A stretch of 58,716 nt of DNA, from the NCBI GenBank assembly GCA_001805055.1, contig MHDZ01000066.1, positions 4,904 to 63,619 of the forward strand, written 5' to 3'. The notes under the pieces are model-generated. The model ran no database searches. It worked only from the letters and a program-made list of their open reading frames with translations, and was not told the origin of the DNA. Numbering within the stretch: position 1 is the stretch's first letter; each line of letters opens with the position of its first letter. Of this stretch, positions 18,172 to 26,223 are shown piece by piece. Made by a program: the position numbers and the translations under genes. The DNA is from Nitrospirae bacterium GWC2_57_13. GTDB taxonomy: Bacteria; Nitrospirota; UBA9217.

Positions 18172-18272
18172 GGCATCTCTCGCAAAGCTCGCAAAGGAAA
18201 CCATTACGTCCAGGATTGAAAGTCAAAAGGCCAGGCCTTTCTTGGCGCTCTTTGCGCCTTGGCGAGAAAACA
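18172..18272. repeat. Dispersed repeat family D copy
   Basis: The segment runs from CTCTCGCAAAGCTCGCAAAGG to GGCGCTCTTTGCGCCTTGG, inverted arms of a degenerate element. A similar one lies at 53001-53113, and single arms occur near 2657, 8607, 8890 and 9262. Confidence 0.55.
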
Positions 18273-18346
18273 TCTTGCCTTTTGCTTGCCTGTTGACTGA
18301 CACACAGACACCGAAAATCTTCTCTCGATATTACAGGAGTGTGCGC

Positions 18347-20365
18347 CTAACAGCACGACGGCCCGCTGCGTCCCTTATCCTGCTCCTGCTTCATCAGCTC
18401 CGCCGCGGTCGTACTGCAGCCCTGGAACAGGCCGAAGTGCTCATCGAAGCTACCCGTGATCTCGAAAAAGCTTCCGAAGCGCGTGCGCGAAAGCATGAAC
18501 GCCGTGTTGCCGCAGACGCGCTCGGGCCGGTTCCGTTCGAACACATGCCCGTCGTCCAGAATGAACCGGAAGGGCGATTCAGGCACGCCTCCTTTATATA
18601 CTGCAACATGCCCATAGTCCTCGCAGGCGTCCTCAAGGCCTTCTATCTTCCAGAGACGGTACGTGACGGAATAGAACGTGATATTCCCGACAAGGGCCTT
18701 GACCGCTTCGTCGGTGATCTCGATAGCGCGCTTCGAGACGATCCGCGGGTCCGTGAACCCGGCTCGCCGCGCCATGCGCTCAAAGTCCTTCCAGTACAGC
18801 GCGCCGCCGAGGCACTCGCCGTAGAGCACGCGGTTCGTCCGGAGTGGTTCAGGCAGCCGCCGGTCGGCATAGACGTCGGAAAAATAGAACTCTCCGCCGT
18901 CCTTCAGAACGTCAAAGATCGAACGCAGCACGCGCTCCTTGTCCTCCACCAGGTTGATCACACAGTTGGAAGTGACGAGATCCACCGATCGGGCAGGGAC
19001 ATGCTGTCCCACGTTCTCCATCGCGTCGTGGATGAACGAGGTGTTCGGACGTGAGAACCCGAACCGTTCAGCCTGCTCTGCCTCGTATCTCTTCGCCACA
19101 TCGATCTGCGCCTTTGTCATGTCGATGCCGTGGACGAATCCCTGCTCGCCGGCCAGATAGGCCATCACATAGCTGTCGCGGCCCGTGCCGCAGCCCATGT
19201 CAAGGATGGTGAGCCCCCGGATATGGTCCGGGACCACATTGCCGCAGCCATAGTACTTCATCTTGATCTCGTCATGGACAAACGGCATGACCTGACGGAT
19301 ATGGGCCGGCATGGCATCGAGAGTGCAGCAGGCGCTTGTCTTGAGGTCTGCTGACTGCATGAGCTCCTCACCGTAGTACTGCTGGACTGTTTCCTTCACA
19401 TCAAAATCTGATGGGGCCTCGCCTGCATCGCTTTTGACCAGGGCGCCGTGGCAGCTGCTGCCGCTCCCGACGGTGCAGGCATAGCAATACTCCGCGCAGG
19501 CGATCTCGGGATGGAATTGATCGAGATCTATCTCCCAGAACCGGCGTTCCTCATATCCCGGGATGCGCCGCTGCGCTGCGAGGTTGAAATCGCAATCGTA
19601 CAGGCAACCCTGATAATCCACAGAAACAAGATTCCGGCACATGACGCGGTCAAGGGTCGCGGGATTGTGGTGCCTCTTCAGGAGCTCAAGATAGCGGTCA
19701 TAGGCCCCCTCCTGTTCGAGACGATCCTTGTACCGGGCCAGGGGGGCATTCACCATGGTGAAGAGGCGGTTAAACCATACACCGTGCCGGTCCTTCAGGA
19801 GGGAACGATACTCTGACTCTACCTCAGCTTCCGGCGGCGGGAGAAAATCACCGGAGGGATTATACACCAGATCGAGCGAGAGGCTGTCGGCCCCGTAACC
19901 TGCTGCATTGAGCTGCTTCAGCGCTGCGATGCTCCGCTCAAACACGCCTGCGCCGCGCTGCCGGTCCGTCGTTTCCTTGAAGACCGCGGGCAGCGACGCG
20001 ATAAGCCTCACGCCATGCTTCCGGTAGAGTTCGATATAACGCGCATGCTCGGGCATGGTCAGCACGGTGAGATTGGTGCGCACGGTCACGCGCCTGGCTG
20101 CCGTCGAGAGCTGCTCGATAAACAGCGCGAGGCTGGGGTTCATCTCAGGAGCGCCGCCGGTGAACTCGATGCTCATGATGTCCGAACCGAGCAGTTTCGC
20201 CAGCACCTTTTCGGCTGTGGCGCTGTCCATGTTCCGGTCGCCTGCAGGCGAACCCTCCACGTGGCAGTGGGTGCAGGACTGGTTGCACCGGTTGCCAAGG
20301 TTCACCTGCACGGTCTCGATCTGTCCTTTTGCAATTTTCCAATCGCTGAACACTGCCGATCCCAT
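18347..20365 (-). CDS. Fused radical SAM ArsS and arsenite methyltransferase ArsM (arsenosugar synthesis)
   Basis: A 672-residue fusion. Residues 1-320 match ArsS: radical SAM cysteines C27, C31, C34 (RCNQSCTHCH), TGGAPEMNP, and a Cys-rich end (CLYDCDF, YCYACTVGSGSSC) that should bind a second iron-sulfur cluster; ArsS adds an adenosyl-derived group to dimethylarsenic. Residues 325-672 match ArsM/AS3MT: DLKTSACC (346-347), YYGCG (374), SAM motif DMGCGTGRD, SNCVINL (468) and GECLGGALYW (518), the cysteines that bind and methylate arsenite. It ends in a CC pair. ArsS and ArsM are usually separate proteins. Start ATG 20365 follows AAGGAGATCATTG; flanked by the two cluster transferases. Confidence 0.88.
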   Translation of the reverse strand: MGSAVFSDWKIAKGQIETVQVNLGNRCNQSCTHCHVEGSPAGDRNMDSATAEKVLAKLLGSDIMSIEFTGGAPEMNPSLALFIEQLSTAARRVTVRTNLTVLTMPEHARYIELYRKHGVRLIASLPAVFKETTDRQRGAGVFERSIAALKQLNAAGYGADSLSLDLVYNPSGDFLPPPEAEVESEYRSLLKDRHGVWFNRLFTMVNAPLARYKDRLEQEGAYDRYLELLKRHHNPATLDRVMCRNLVSVDYQGCLYDCDFNLAAQRRIPGYEERRFWEIDLDQFHPEIACAEYCYACTVGSGSSCHGALVKSDAGEAPSDFDVKETVQQYYGEELMQSADLKTSACCTLDAMPAHIRQVMPFVHDEIKMKYYGCGNVVPDHIRGLTILDMGCGTGRDSYVMAYLAGEQGFVHGIDMTKAQIDVAKRYEAEQAERFGFSRPNTSFIHDAMENVGQHVPARSVDLVTSNCVINLVEDKERVLRSIFDVLKDGGEFYFSDVYADRRLPEPLRTNRVLYGECLGGALYWKDFERMARRAGFTDPRIVSKRAIEITDEAVKALVGNITFYSVTYRLWKIEGLEDACEDYGHVAVYKGGVPESPFRFILDDGHVFERNRPERVCGNTAFMLSRTRFGSFFEITGSFDEHFGLFQGCSTTAAELMKQEQDKGRSGPSCC

Positions 20366-20432
20366 CAATGATCTCCTTACCCGCATAAAGCGAAATGAAA
20401 ATTTGAAAAGTACAAATTTACAAAAAAACAGC

Positions 20433-20482
20433 GTAGGGGCGGGCATGCCCGCCCTCGGAAGAGCGACCATGGTCGCCCCTAC
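20433..20482. repeat. Dispersed palindromic repeat family B, copy 1
   Basis: Two palindromes, GGGCGGGCATGCCCGCCC and GGGCGACCATGGTCGCCC-like, bounded by GTAGGGGC and GCCCCTAC. The second half recurs at 41759-41783. Confidence 0.7.
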
Positions 20483-20561
20483 GGCACGCCCAAATCCGGG
20501 TCAGCCGAAAAAGCAGAAAGAGAACAATATGCTCATTCCTTCGGGCTTTACAAATCCACTT

Positions 20562-21302
20562 CTATCCGCGCTCATCTGCGTCCAATTCGCCTCTGCTCTT
20601 CTTCCTCTCCGGCTCATTCCGATAGTACTTCTTCAGCCGTTCCGGCGGAACGCCGACGGCATACATCACCTGGAGCATCATGTTCCGCACTGTGCTGTAC
20701 AGGACCCCTTCGCGCTCCCAGCGCCGCGCCGAGGTACTGACCTTCTCCGGTATGATGCGGACCCGGCCGTTGCTTTTTTTGACGCGGCCCATGAGGTCCA
20801 CGTCTTCCATCAGCGGGATGTCACGATACCCATCGAGCCGCTCGAACAGGGAACGGGTCAAGAATATCCCCTGGTCCCCGAAGGGGATGCGTGTGATCCG
20901 CGTCCGGAGCGCTACATAGGCCTCGGTGATCTTGAAGATCCGGCGCTTTGTATCAATACCCAGGTCAAAGGCGCCGGCGTCCCATCGCCCCCCCTTCATT
21001 GTTTCACCAATGAGCCCAAAGGCCTGTTGCGGCAGCCAGGTATCAGCGTGCAGGAAGAGGAATACATCATGCGTTGCTTTCTTCGATCCCACATTCATCT
21101 GCCGTGCCCTGCCCGCTGATGATACTGACTTGACAACGTCCCGGTCGCGGATTGCTGAGATCGTATCCTGTTCCCCGGCGCCGTCGACGACAATGATCTC
21201 CACTGGCACGGGCGATGTAAGGCCCCGGAGGTATTCGATCAGTTCGTTGATCACGTTGGCCTCATGAAGCACGGGGATGATGACCGAGATCCCCTTGATC
21301 AA
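20562..21302 (-). CDS. Family-2 glycosyltransferase of the arsenosugar cluster (TIGR04283 type)
   Basis: A 246-residue GT-A glycosyltransferase: ISVIIPVLHEAN at the start, EIIVVDGAG, the FLHADTWLP segment as metal/nucleotide site, and LMEDVDLMGR late in the domain. This is the pattern of rSAM/selenodomain-associated transferase 2, which co-occurs with ArsS and transferase 1. The start appears to be TTG at 21302, overlapping the stop of the ferredoxin oxidoreductase beta subunit by four bases. The last 12 residues (GELDADERG end) are encoded by a dispersed repeat, so the original C-terminus was probably replaced. Confidence 0.85.
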   Translation of the reverse strand: MIKGISVIIPVLHEANVINELIEYLRGLTSPVPVEIIVVDGAGEQDTISAIRDRDVVKSVSSAGRARQMNVGSKKATHDVFLFLHADTWLPQQAFGLIGETMKGGRWDAGAFDLGIDTKRRIFKITEAYVALRTRITRIPFGDQGIFLTRSLFERLDGYRDIPLMEDVDLMGRVKKSNGRVRIIPEKVSTSARRWEREGVLYSTVRNMMLQVMYAVGVPPERLKKYYRNEPERKKSRGELDADERG

Positions 21303-22150
21303 AAGAACTCCCTGATCGCGGGACCGATGTCCGGCGCCTTCGCCGGCAGCCGCACCAGCGGCGCCTTGGCAAGCACCGGCACCTGCTCTTCATAGATCGG
21401 CCGCTGCCGCCGGTAGATCACACCGAGCGGGATGCGTTCCCCCCATTCCAGCGCTTTCGTGAAGGCCGCACTGCGGTCCGCTGGATCATGCTCGGGACCC
21501 AGACGGTACACCCGCTTGCTGTACCACTCATAGGTGTTCACCTTGTTGAAGGTCACGCAGGGCTGCAGGATGTCGACAAGGGTGAACCCCTTGTGCTTGA
21601 CGGCCTCCTTGATCAACCCCTTCAGATGCTCTCCGTCGCCGGCAAAGCCCCGCGCCGCAAAGCTGCAGTCCAGCGCAACAGCCAGCGCCATGGGGTTCAA
21701 CTGCTCCGAGATGACGCCGGCGGGCATGTTCTTCGTCTTCGTACCCTCGCCCGTGGTGGGCGATGCCTGTCCCTTGGTGAGTCCGTAGATCTGGTTATCA
21801 TGCACGAAGAGCTTGACGTTGACGTTCCGCCGCATGGTGTGCGCAAGATGGTTGCCGCCCTCGCCGTAGCAGTCGCCGTCGCCGGCAACGGCGATCACGA
21901 GCATCTCATGGTTCGCCAGCCGAAGGCCTGTTGCCACGGGCAGGGTCCTGCCGTGGAGACCGTTGAAGGTATTGCACCGGATATAGTGCGGGAATTTCGA
22001 TGCCTGCCCGATGCCCGAGACCATGGTGAACTGGTGTGGCTCGATTTCGAGCTCTGCCATGGCCTCCCTGAAGGTCGTGAGTATGGAAAAATTTCCGCAT
22101 CCCGGACACCATGTCGGGACCTGTCCTTCATAATCCTTTGCTGTCACCAT
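21299..22150 (-). CDS. 2-oxoacid:ferredoxin oxidoreductase, beta subunit
   Basis: A 283-residue subunit that binds thiamine diphosphate: WCPGCGNF near residue 15 (cluster/cofactor cysteines), GDGDCYGEGGNH as the ThDP-Mg motif, and VHDNQIYGLTKGQASPT as the diphosphate loop. With the alpha/gamma subunit upstream it decarboxylates a 2-oxoacid (2-oxoglutarate, pyruvate or similar) to acyl-CoA with reduced ferredoxin, or runs in reverse in CO2 fixation. No ferredoxin-like delta subunit is present, as in two-subunit KorAB enzymes. Start ATG 22150 after CAGGAGATC. Confidence 0.9.
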   Translation of the reverse strand: MVTAKDYEGQVPTWCPGCGNFSILTTFREAMAELEIEPHQFTMVSGIGQASKFPHYIRCNTFNGLHGRTLPVATGLRLANHEMLVIAVAGDGDCYGEGGNHLAHTMRRNVNVKLFVHDNQIYGLTKGQASPTTGEGTKTKNMPAGVISEQLNPMALAVALDCSFAARGFAGDGEHLKGLIKEAVKHKGFTLVDILQPCVTFNKVNTYEWYSKRVYRLGPEHDPADRSAAFTKALEWGERIPLGVIYRRQRPIYEEQVPVLAKAPLVRLPAKAPDIGPAIREFF

Positions 22151-22266
22151 GATGATCTCCTGACCCGTAATAAGCGGAATTGGAAAGTGCAAATTGCCTT
22201 CTACCTATGCGGCTTTTATGGGCATGCTCAATCTGCGCTACCTATCGACACTCTTTTGTCGATCTC

Positions 22267-24006
22267 TTACCGCCTCTTGATCTTTCCCTTCAGCTCCTTC
22301 ACAAGCGAGTCCACCGTGAAGGGTCTTCCGTCATAGCGCCGCACATGCCCGCTGAACACAAATCCTGTTTCGGCCCGCAGGAGCCGCTCGAACTGGCCTG
22401 TGGCGTTATTCTCGATACAGATGGTCTGTCCGGCCTTTTTGAGTACCGACAGATATCCCGATGCTTCTGCCGCAGGCAGGGGAAATACCTCGCTGAAGTG
22501 CAGCATGGCTGCGGAATGCGTGGCCGACAGTTCGTCCACGGCCTCGCGCAGCACGCCGTAGGTCGAGCCCCAGCAGGTGATGACGACCTCGGGGTGCAGG
22601 TCGCCATAGAACAACGGCGGCGCGATCTCTTTCTGGATGCGCGGCAGCTTCTTCAACAACCGCTTCTCGACCATCCGGTTCCGCGTTTCCCCGTCCTCGA
22701 CGATATGCCCTGCCTCGTCGTGCTCATCACTGTCCGTCACCACGAGATGCTTCGCGTCACCGGGTACGCCGAGGGGGGTGACGCCGTTCGCTGTATAGGC
22801 GTGGCGCTGGTATTCAGCGAGCCCGCTGAAAGCCTCTCCGCGCAGACGGTAGTCAGTATACTTCACCTTGGATAGATCGAAGTCCTCGTAGGTCCACTGC
22901 GAATCAGCCAGGTATTGGTCGAAGAGAATGAAAACCGGTATCTGGTATTTCTCGGCCAGGTCAAAAGCCCGCGCTGTCTGAAGCAGGGCCTGGACCGGCG
23001 TCCCTGGCGCGAAGATGATGCGCGGGAATTCGCCGTGGCCCGCTGAGACCAGGAACTGCAGTTCGCCCTGCTCCGTTCGCGTGGGCAGGCCCGTTGCAGG
23101 GCCGGGACGCTGACCCATGGCAATGACCACCGGCGTTTCAGTGATCCCGGCAAGCGAAAGCCCTTCGACCATCAGCGCGAAGCCGCCGCCTGACGTGCCC
23201 GTCATGGCGCGGACCCCGGCAAAAGAGGCGCCCAGGGCCATATTGATGGCCGCGATCTCGTCCTCTGCCTGTTCGACGACGATGCCGAACTGCTCCGCCT
23301 TTGACGCGATATAGTTCATGATGCCCGTCGACGGCGTCATGGGATAGGCTGCATAGAACCTGCATCCTCCTGCAATGGCGCCCAGCGCGATAGTTTCGAT
23401 GCCTGCAATGAGCAGCCGTTTCTTTCGCGATGCCTTTGTGTCCTTCTTTTCCCCGGCAAAGGAACAGGTAACGCACTGCTCCACGGCGAGCTCGTGCCCT
23501 GCCTGGGCCGCCTTCCGGTTCGCGCTGACCACCGCTTCGCCTTTTTTCCCGAAGGTCTCGGCGATGATGGCGAGAAGCGCATCGAGCTCCATGCCCAGCA
23601 TGCCGAGCACAGCGCCTGTTGCGACCGTGTTCGCCATGATCGGGCTGCCGCCGTGCTCTTTGGCCAGCTTGGCAAAGGGAATATCGATGAAGGCAGGACC
23701 TTCGTAGGTCTTCTTGAGGGCCGAGGAGTCGTACACTACCTGCGCCCGCCTTGTGCGCTCCTTCTCGTAGCGCGGGATGGTCTCGCTGTCCAGGGCAACA
23801 AGAATGTCGATGCCGTCCCGCGAGGCGTAGACCGGCTGCGTTGACACGCGGATCTGATAAAAATTATGGCCTCCGCGCACCCTCGACTCGTAGTCCTGGT
23901 GCGTGAACACAAAGTAACCTGTCCGCACGAAGACCCGCCCCAGGGTCTCGCCGATCGTCTGGATCCCCTGGCCTGCTGCGCCGCCTATCCGTATCGTGTA
24001 GTCCAT
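22267..24006 (-). CDS. 2-oxoacid:ferredoxin oxidoreductase, fused gamma-alpha subunit
   Basis: A 579-residue subunit. The first ~190 residues are the gamma domain (GGAAGQGIQTIGE, RGGHNFYQIRVS), which binds CoA. The remainder is the alpha domain (MTPSTGIMNYIA, GTSGGGFALMVEG, MGQRPGPATGLPTRTEQGEL), typical of KorA/VorB with fused gamma part. With the beta subunit 117 bases downstream it forms the alpha2beta2 enzyme. ATG 24006 was chosen because the gamma-domain motif starts there and GGGAGCG precedes it; the longer frame runs into an inverted repeat. Whether the substrate is 2-oxoglutarate, 2-oxoisovalerate or another acid is unresolved. Confidence 0.9.
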   Translation of the reverse strand: MDYTIRIGGAAGQGIQTIGETLGRVFVRTGYFVFTHQDYESRVRGGHNFYQIRVSTQPVYASRDGIDILVALDSETIPRYEKERTRRAQVVYDSSALKKTYEGPAFIDIPFAKLAKEHGGSPIMANTVATGAVLGMLGMELDALLAIIAETFGKKGEAVVSANRKAAQAGHELAVEQCVTCSFAGEKKDTKASRKKRLLIAGIETIALGAIAGGCRFYAAYPMTPSTGIMNYIASKAEQFGIVVEQAEDEIAAINMALGASFAGVRAMTGTSGGGFALMVEGLSLAGITETPVVIAMGQRPGPATGLPTRTEQGELQFLVSAGHGEFPRIIFAPGTPVQALLQTARAFDLAEKYQIPVFILFDQYLADSQWTYEDFDLSKVKYTDYRLRGEAFSGLAEYQRHAYTANGVTPLGVPGDAKHLVVTDSDEHDEAGHIVEDGETRNRMVEKRLLKKLPRIQKEIAPPLFYGDLHPEVVITCWGSTYGVLREAVDELSATHSAAMLHFSEVFPLPAAEASGYLSVLKKAGQTICIENNATGQFERLLRAETGFVFSGHVRRYDGRPFTVDSLVKELKGKIKRR

Positions 24007-24073
24007 GCTGTCGCTCCCTTGCCGGTTCTGCACTGTAGGGACAGTCCCCCCCCTGGGACAGTCTCCGTGAGAC

Positions 24074-24110
24074 AGGGACAGTCCCCCTGGAATCAAAGGG
24101 GACTGTCCCT
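24074..24110. repeat. Dispersed hairpin family C, copy 1
   Basis: Perfect 13-bp inverted repeat AGGGACAGTCCCC / GGGGACTGTCCCT with an 11-base spacer. A degenerate half copy precedes it (about 24031-24062). The right arm supplies the stop codon of the Cys-rich gene. A near-identical copy is at 52964-53000 and a single arm at about 51660-51683. Confidence 0.85.
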
Positions 24111-24446
24111 TTTCAGTTCGTCAACCAGATCTTCTATCTCGATGGTCCCTTTATCGAGCAGATGCGCCAGCAGAACAAATCCTCCGCAGGGAACCGCCTG
24201 CCCGCCGGTGAGGATGAAATCGCAATCCTCCGCAAAGAAATCACAGTCAGAGCACATACTGCTCTTGAGTTTTTCTACCACAATAGCGGACGGCCCGGTC
24301 ATCTCTGCGGGGCGATCGAGCGGAACGCGCCTGCCATTCTGCATCAGACGCCGGACAATGACGGCTCCCCTGCACTCAAGCTCTTCGTTCTTTTCCGGTT
24401 TGTAGTATTTGCAGAAATTGAGGCACAGCTTCTTATCGCTCTTCAT
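24093..24446 (-). CDS. Cys-rich conserved hypothetical protein
   Basis: A 117-residue protein, soluble by composition. Cysteines form two clusters: CLNFCKYYKP with a following C near residue 25, and CSDCDFFAEDC around 65-75, plus one in the PCGGF segment. This spacing suggests a metal or iron-sulfur site. The last residues (RDSPL) are encoded by the family C hairpin, so the original end may have been slightly longer. It starts three bases after a small upstream frame and ends 87 bases before the ferredoxin oxidoreductase, probably as part of that operon. Function not recognised. Confidence 0.65.
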   Translation of the reverse strand: MKSDKKLCLNFCKYYKPEKNEELECRGAVIVRRLMQNGRRVPLDRPAEMTGPSAIVVEKLKSSMCSDCDFFAEDCDFILTGGQAVPCGGFVLLAHLLDKGTIEIEDLVDELKRDSPL

Positions 24447-24449
24447 ACT

Positions 24450-24626
24450 TTACCACGCTGCCAGCCAGGCACAGGAGCCTGTTGTTCGAGATTCCCTCTC
24501 ATGCGCCGCCATCTGCAGCAACTCGGCGCCCGCATGCTTCAGCATGTTCTCTCTACCGACGGCCATTAATGCTGTGTGCGGCTTGATTGTGAAAACCGGA
24601 TTAGTGTTCCGAAACTGCGAGGCCAC
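24450..24626 (-). CDS. Possible small protein upstream of the Cys-rich gene
   Basis: The open frame ends TAA at 24452-24450, three bases before the Cys-rich gene. From a GTG at 24626 it has 58 residues; from ATG 24566 it has 38. The sequence (VFTIKPHTALMAVGREN, then LLQMAAHERE) and its G/C-rich third codon positions look coding, and the end is GSCAWLAAW. The frame stays open and protein-like further up to about 24665, near an AGAGGAAG and an extended -10 TGGTATAAT (24691-24683), but with no standard start there. Start and reality are uncertain; family not recognised. Confidence 0.4.
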   Translation of the reverse strand: MASQFRNTNPVFTIKPHTALMAVGRENMLKHAGAELLQMAAHERESRTTGSCAWLAAW

Positions 24627-24682
24627 AGGGCAGTGTGACCTCGTGAATGGCCAATAGTCTTTCGCTGCCGCTTCCTCTGTTT

Positions 24683-24691
24683 ATTATACCA
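24683..24691 (-). promoter_or_regulatory. Extended -10 promoter for the minus-strand Cys-rich operon
   Basis: On the minus strand TGG-TATAAT (24691-24683) is an extended -10 box, followed a few bases later by AGAGGAAG. It would drive the small frame, the Cys-rich gene and possibly the ferredoxin oxidoreductase. Confidence 0.5.
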
Positions 24692-24808
24692 GCCTTTTCC
24701 GGTGAATTCCAGCTGACAGAACAATTCACTGTCCTCGGAAAGCATTCAACGTACTCTTGATGACTTTGCAGCAGGTGCATTATATCGCAATGGGCAGGCG
24801 GTCGGACC

Positions 24809-24835
24809 TTGATCGGCCTTGCAACGTGGTATAAT
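24809..24835 (+). promoter_or_regulatory. Promoter of the RiPP locus, predicted leaderless
   Basis: TTGATC (24809-24814), then an extended -10 TGG-TATAAT (TATAAT 24830-24835). The start codon of the maturase is 7 bases after the -10, so the mRNA should begin at or next to the ATG. Confidence 0.6.
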
Positions 24836-24841
24836 AACCTT

Positions 24842-25972
24842 ATGCGTTACTTTCTTGCACGGGATGCGGCGCTCAAATGGCTCGAGACGCCGGCGGTCTA
24901 TCACATCCAGAACGATGAACTGTACGAACTCGACGAGGCCTCTTTTGCTTTTTTCGAGTCCTGCACTTCTGAGAAAGGGTGCGCCTCCCGGGACAGCGCC
25001 TTCCTTGACTACTCGCTTGAGGAAGGTCTGATCTCGACGGAACGGTCACCGGTTCCGCAACCGAAGCTCAAGAAAGCGCCTGCCCCCTCCCTTCGCTATC
25101 TAGAACTGCAGATCACCGACGCCTGCAACCTTCGGTGCAAACACTGCTACATCGAAGACAGCCACAATGCGGAACTGCCTCTGGACCGGATCCGCTTGGT
25201 CCTGAAAGAATTCGAGGACATGCAGGGACTGCGTCTGTTGATCACGGGGGGAGAACCGCTTCTGCACAGTGCCTTCAACGATGTGAATGCCATGCTTCCC
25301 GAATTCAGCTTTCGAAAGATCCTGTTCACGAACGGACTTGCGCTGCCTGCCCAGGACCTCGGCGGCCTGAACGTCCATGAAATCCAGCTCAGCATAGACG
25401 GGCTGGAAAAGGCCCATGATGCCCTGCGCGGACAGGGCACCTTCACGCGCACCATCGACGCGGCCACGCGGGCCCTCGATGCCGGTTTCGATGTCTCCAT
25501 CTCAACGATGGTCCATCCCGAAAACTTCGAAGACTTCGACGGCATGGAACGCCTGTTCCGGAGCATGAAGATCAAGGACTGGACCGTAGACGTGCCCTGC
25601 CTAACCGGCAGGCTGAAGGATAACGCCGATTTCCAGGTGCTGCCTGAAGAAGGAGGGAAATATCTGGGCTACGGATTCGGCGGCGGCCTCCACAGCTCGG
25701 GCGCGGGGTTCGGATGCGGCCTCCATCTCATGTCCGTGCTGGCCGACGGCCGGGCGGCGAAGTGCACGTTCTACGCGGACCGGGCCGTCGGGTCCGTCGA
25801 TGAAGGTCTTCGGACCTGCTGGCAGCGGGTACGGCCCGTCCCGCTCGCCTCGCTCACCTGTGACTGCTCCTATCTCGAAGCCTGCAGGGGGGGCTGCCGG
25901 TTCCGCGCGGAACTGCTCTCGGGTAAGAACGGAAAAGACCTTTACAGATGTGCCCTCTATGGTATAGAATAG
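24842..25972 (+). CDS. Radical SAM/SPASM peptide maturase with N-terminal recognition-like domain
   Basis: A 376-residue enzyme. Residues 1-75 (PAVYHIQNDELYELDE and FLDYSLEEGLI) resemble a PqqD-type leader-recognition element. The radical SAM core follows: C95, C99, C102 in ACNLRCKHC, then LLITGGEPLL and QLSIDGL. The C-terminal SPASM part has cysteines GFGCGLH, AKCTF, CDCSYLEACRGGC and YRCALYG for auxiliary iron-sulfur clusters. Such enzymes cross-link or otherwise modify ribosomal peptides. A 20-residue Cys-rich peptide gene lies 62 bases downstream and is its probable substrate. It recalls the geopeptide maturase type of Geobacter, though I cannot confirm the match. No ribosome-binding site; ATG 24842 fits a leaderless start. 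Confidence 0.88.
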   Translation: MRYFLARDAALKWLETPAVYHIQNDELYELDEASFAFFESCTSEKGCASRDSAFLDYSLEEGLISTERSPVPQPKLKKAPAPSLRYLELQITDACNLRCKHCYIEDSHNAELPLDRIRLVLKEFEDMQGLRLLITGGEPLLHSAFNDVNAMLPEFSFRKILFTNGLALPAQDLGGLNVHEIQLSIDGLEKAHDALRGQGTFTRTIDAATRALDAGFDVSISTMVHPENFEDFDGMERLFRSMKIKDWTVDVPCLTGRLKDNADFQVLPEEGGKYLGYGFGGGLHSSGAGFGCGLHLMSVLADGRAAKCTFYADRAVGSVDEGLRTCWQRVRPVPLASLTCDCSYLEACRGGCRFRAELLSGKNGKDLYRCALYGIE

Positions 25973-26034
25973 ATTCATTATAAGCGTCTGATCGCTTTCA
26001 ACAACGACCTTATTCTCGGAAAAGGAGGATCGCG

Positions 26035-26097
26035 GTGAAGATCAAAAAAGTTTCGAAAAAGGCAGCCCTGACCTGCAAGTGCAAAAGCTCGTGCTAA
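26035..26097 (+). CDS. 20-residue Cys-rich RiPP precursor peptide
   Basis: A GTG start preceded by a very strong ribosome-binding site (AAAGGAGG, 6 bases before it) encodes VKIKKVSKKAA followed by LTCKCKSSC and TAA. The basic first half would be the leader bound by the maturase. The three cysteines (14, 16, 20) with serines and a threonine form the core, suited to thioether (sactionine/ranthipeptide-type) cross-links. It sits between the maturase and a terminator and is the only other gene in the unit. Too short for standard gene callers. Assignment as precursor is inference from context; peptide size and ribosome-binding site are seen directly. Confidence 0.75.
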   Translation: MKIKKVSKKAALTCKCKSSC

Positions 26098-26130
26098 GGG
26101 ACAACTGGCCGCTCACGGCATTACATAAGC

Positions 26131-26166
26131 CGCCCCGTTCACGCTCCATCAACGGGGCGTTTATTT
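26131..26166 (+). terminator. Rho-independent terminator of the RiPP locus
   Basis: A 9-bp stem CGCCCCGTT/AACGGGGCG with an 11-base loop, followed by TTTATTTT. It closes the maturase-peptide transcript. Confidence 0.88.
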
Positions 26167-26223
26167 TGCCCTCATCATGCAGTACACGCGGAGCCGCATT
26201 CCAGCAGGAGATGATAACCAAAT

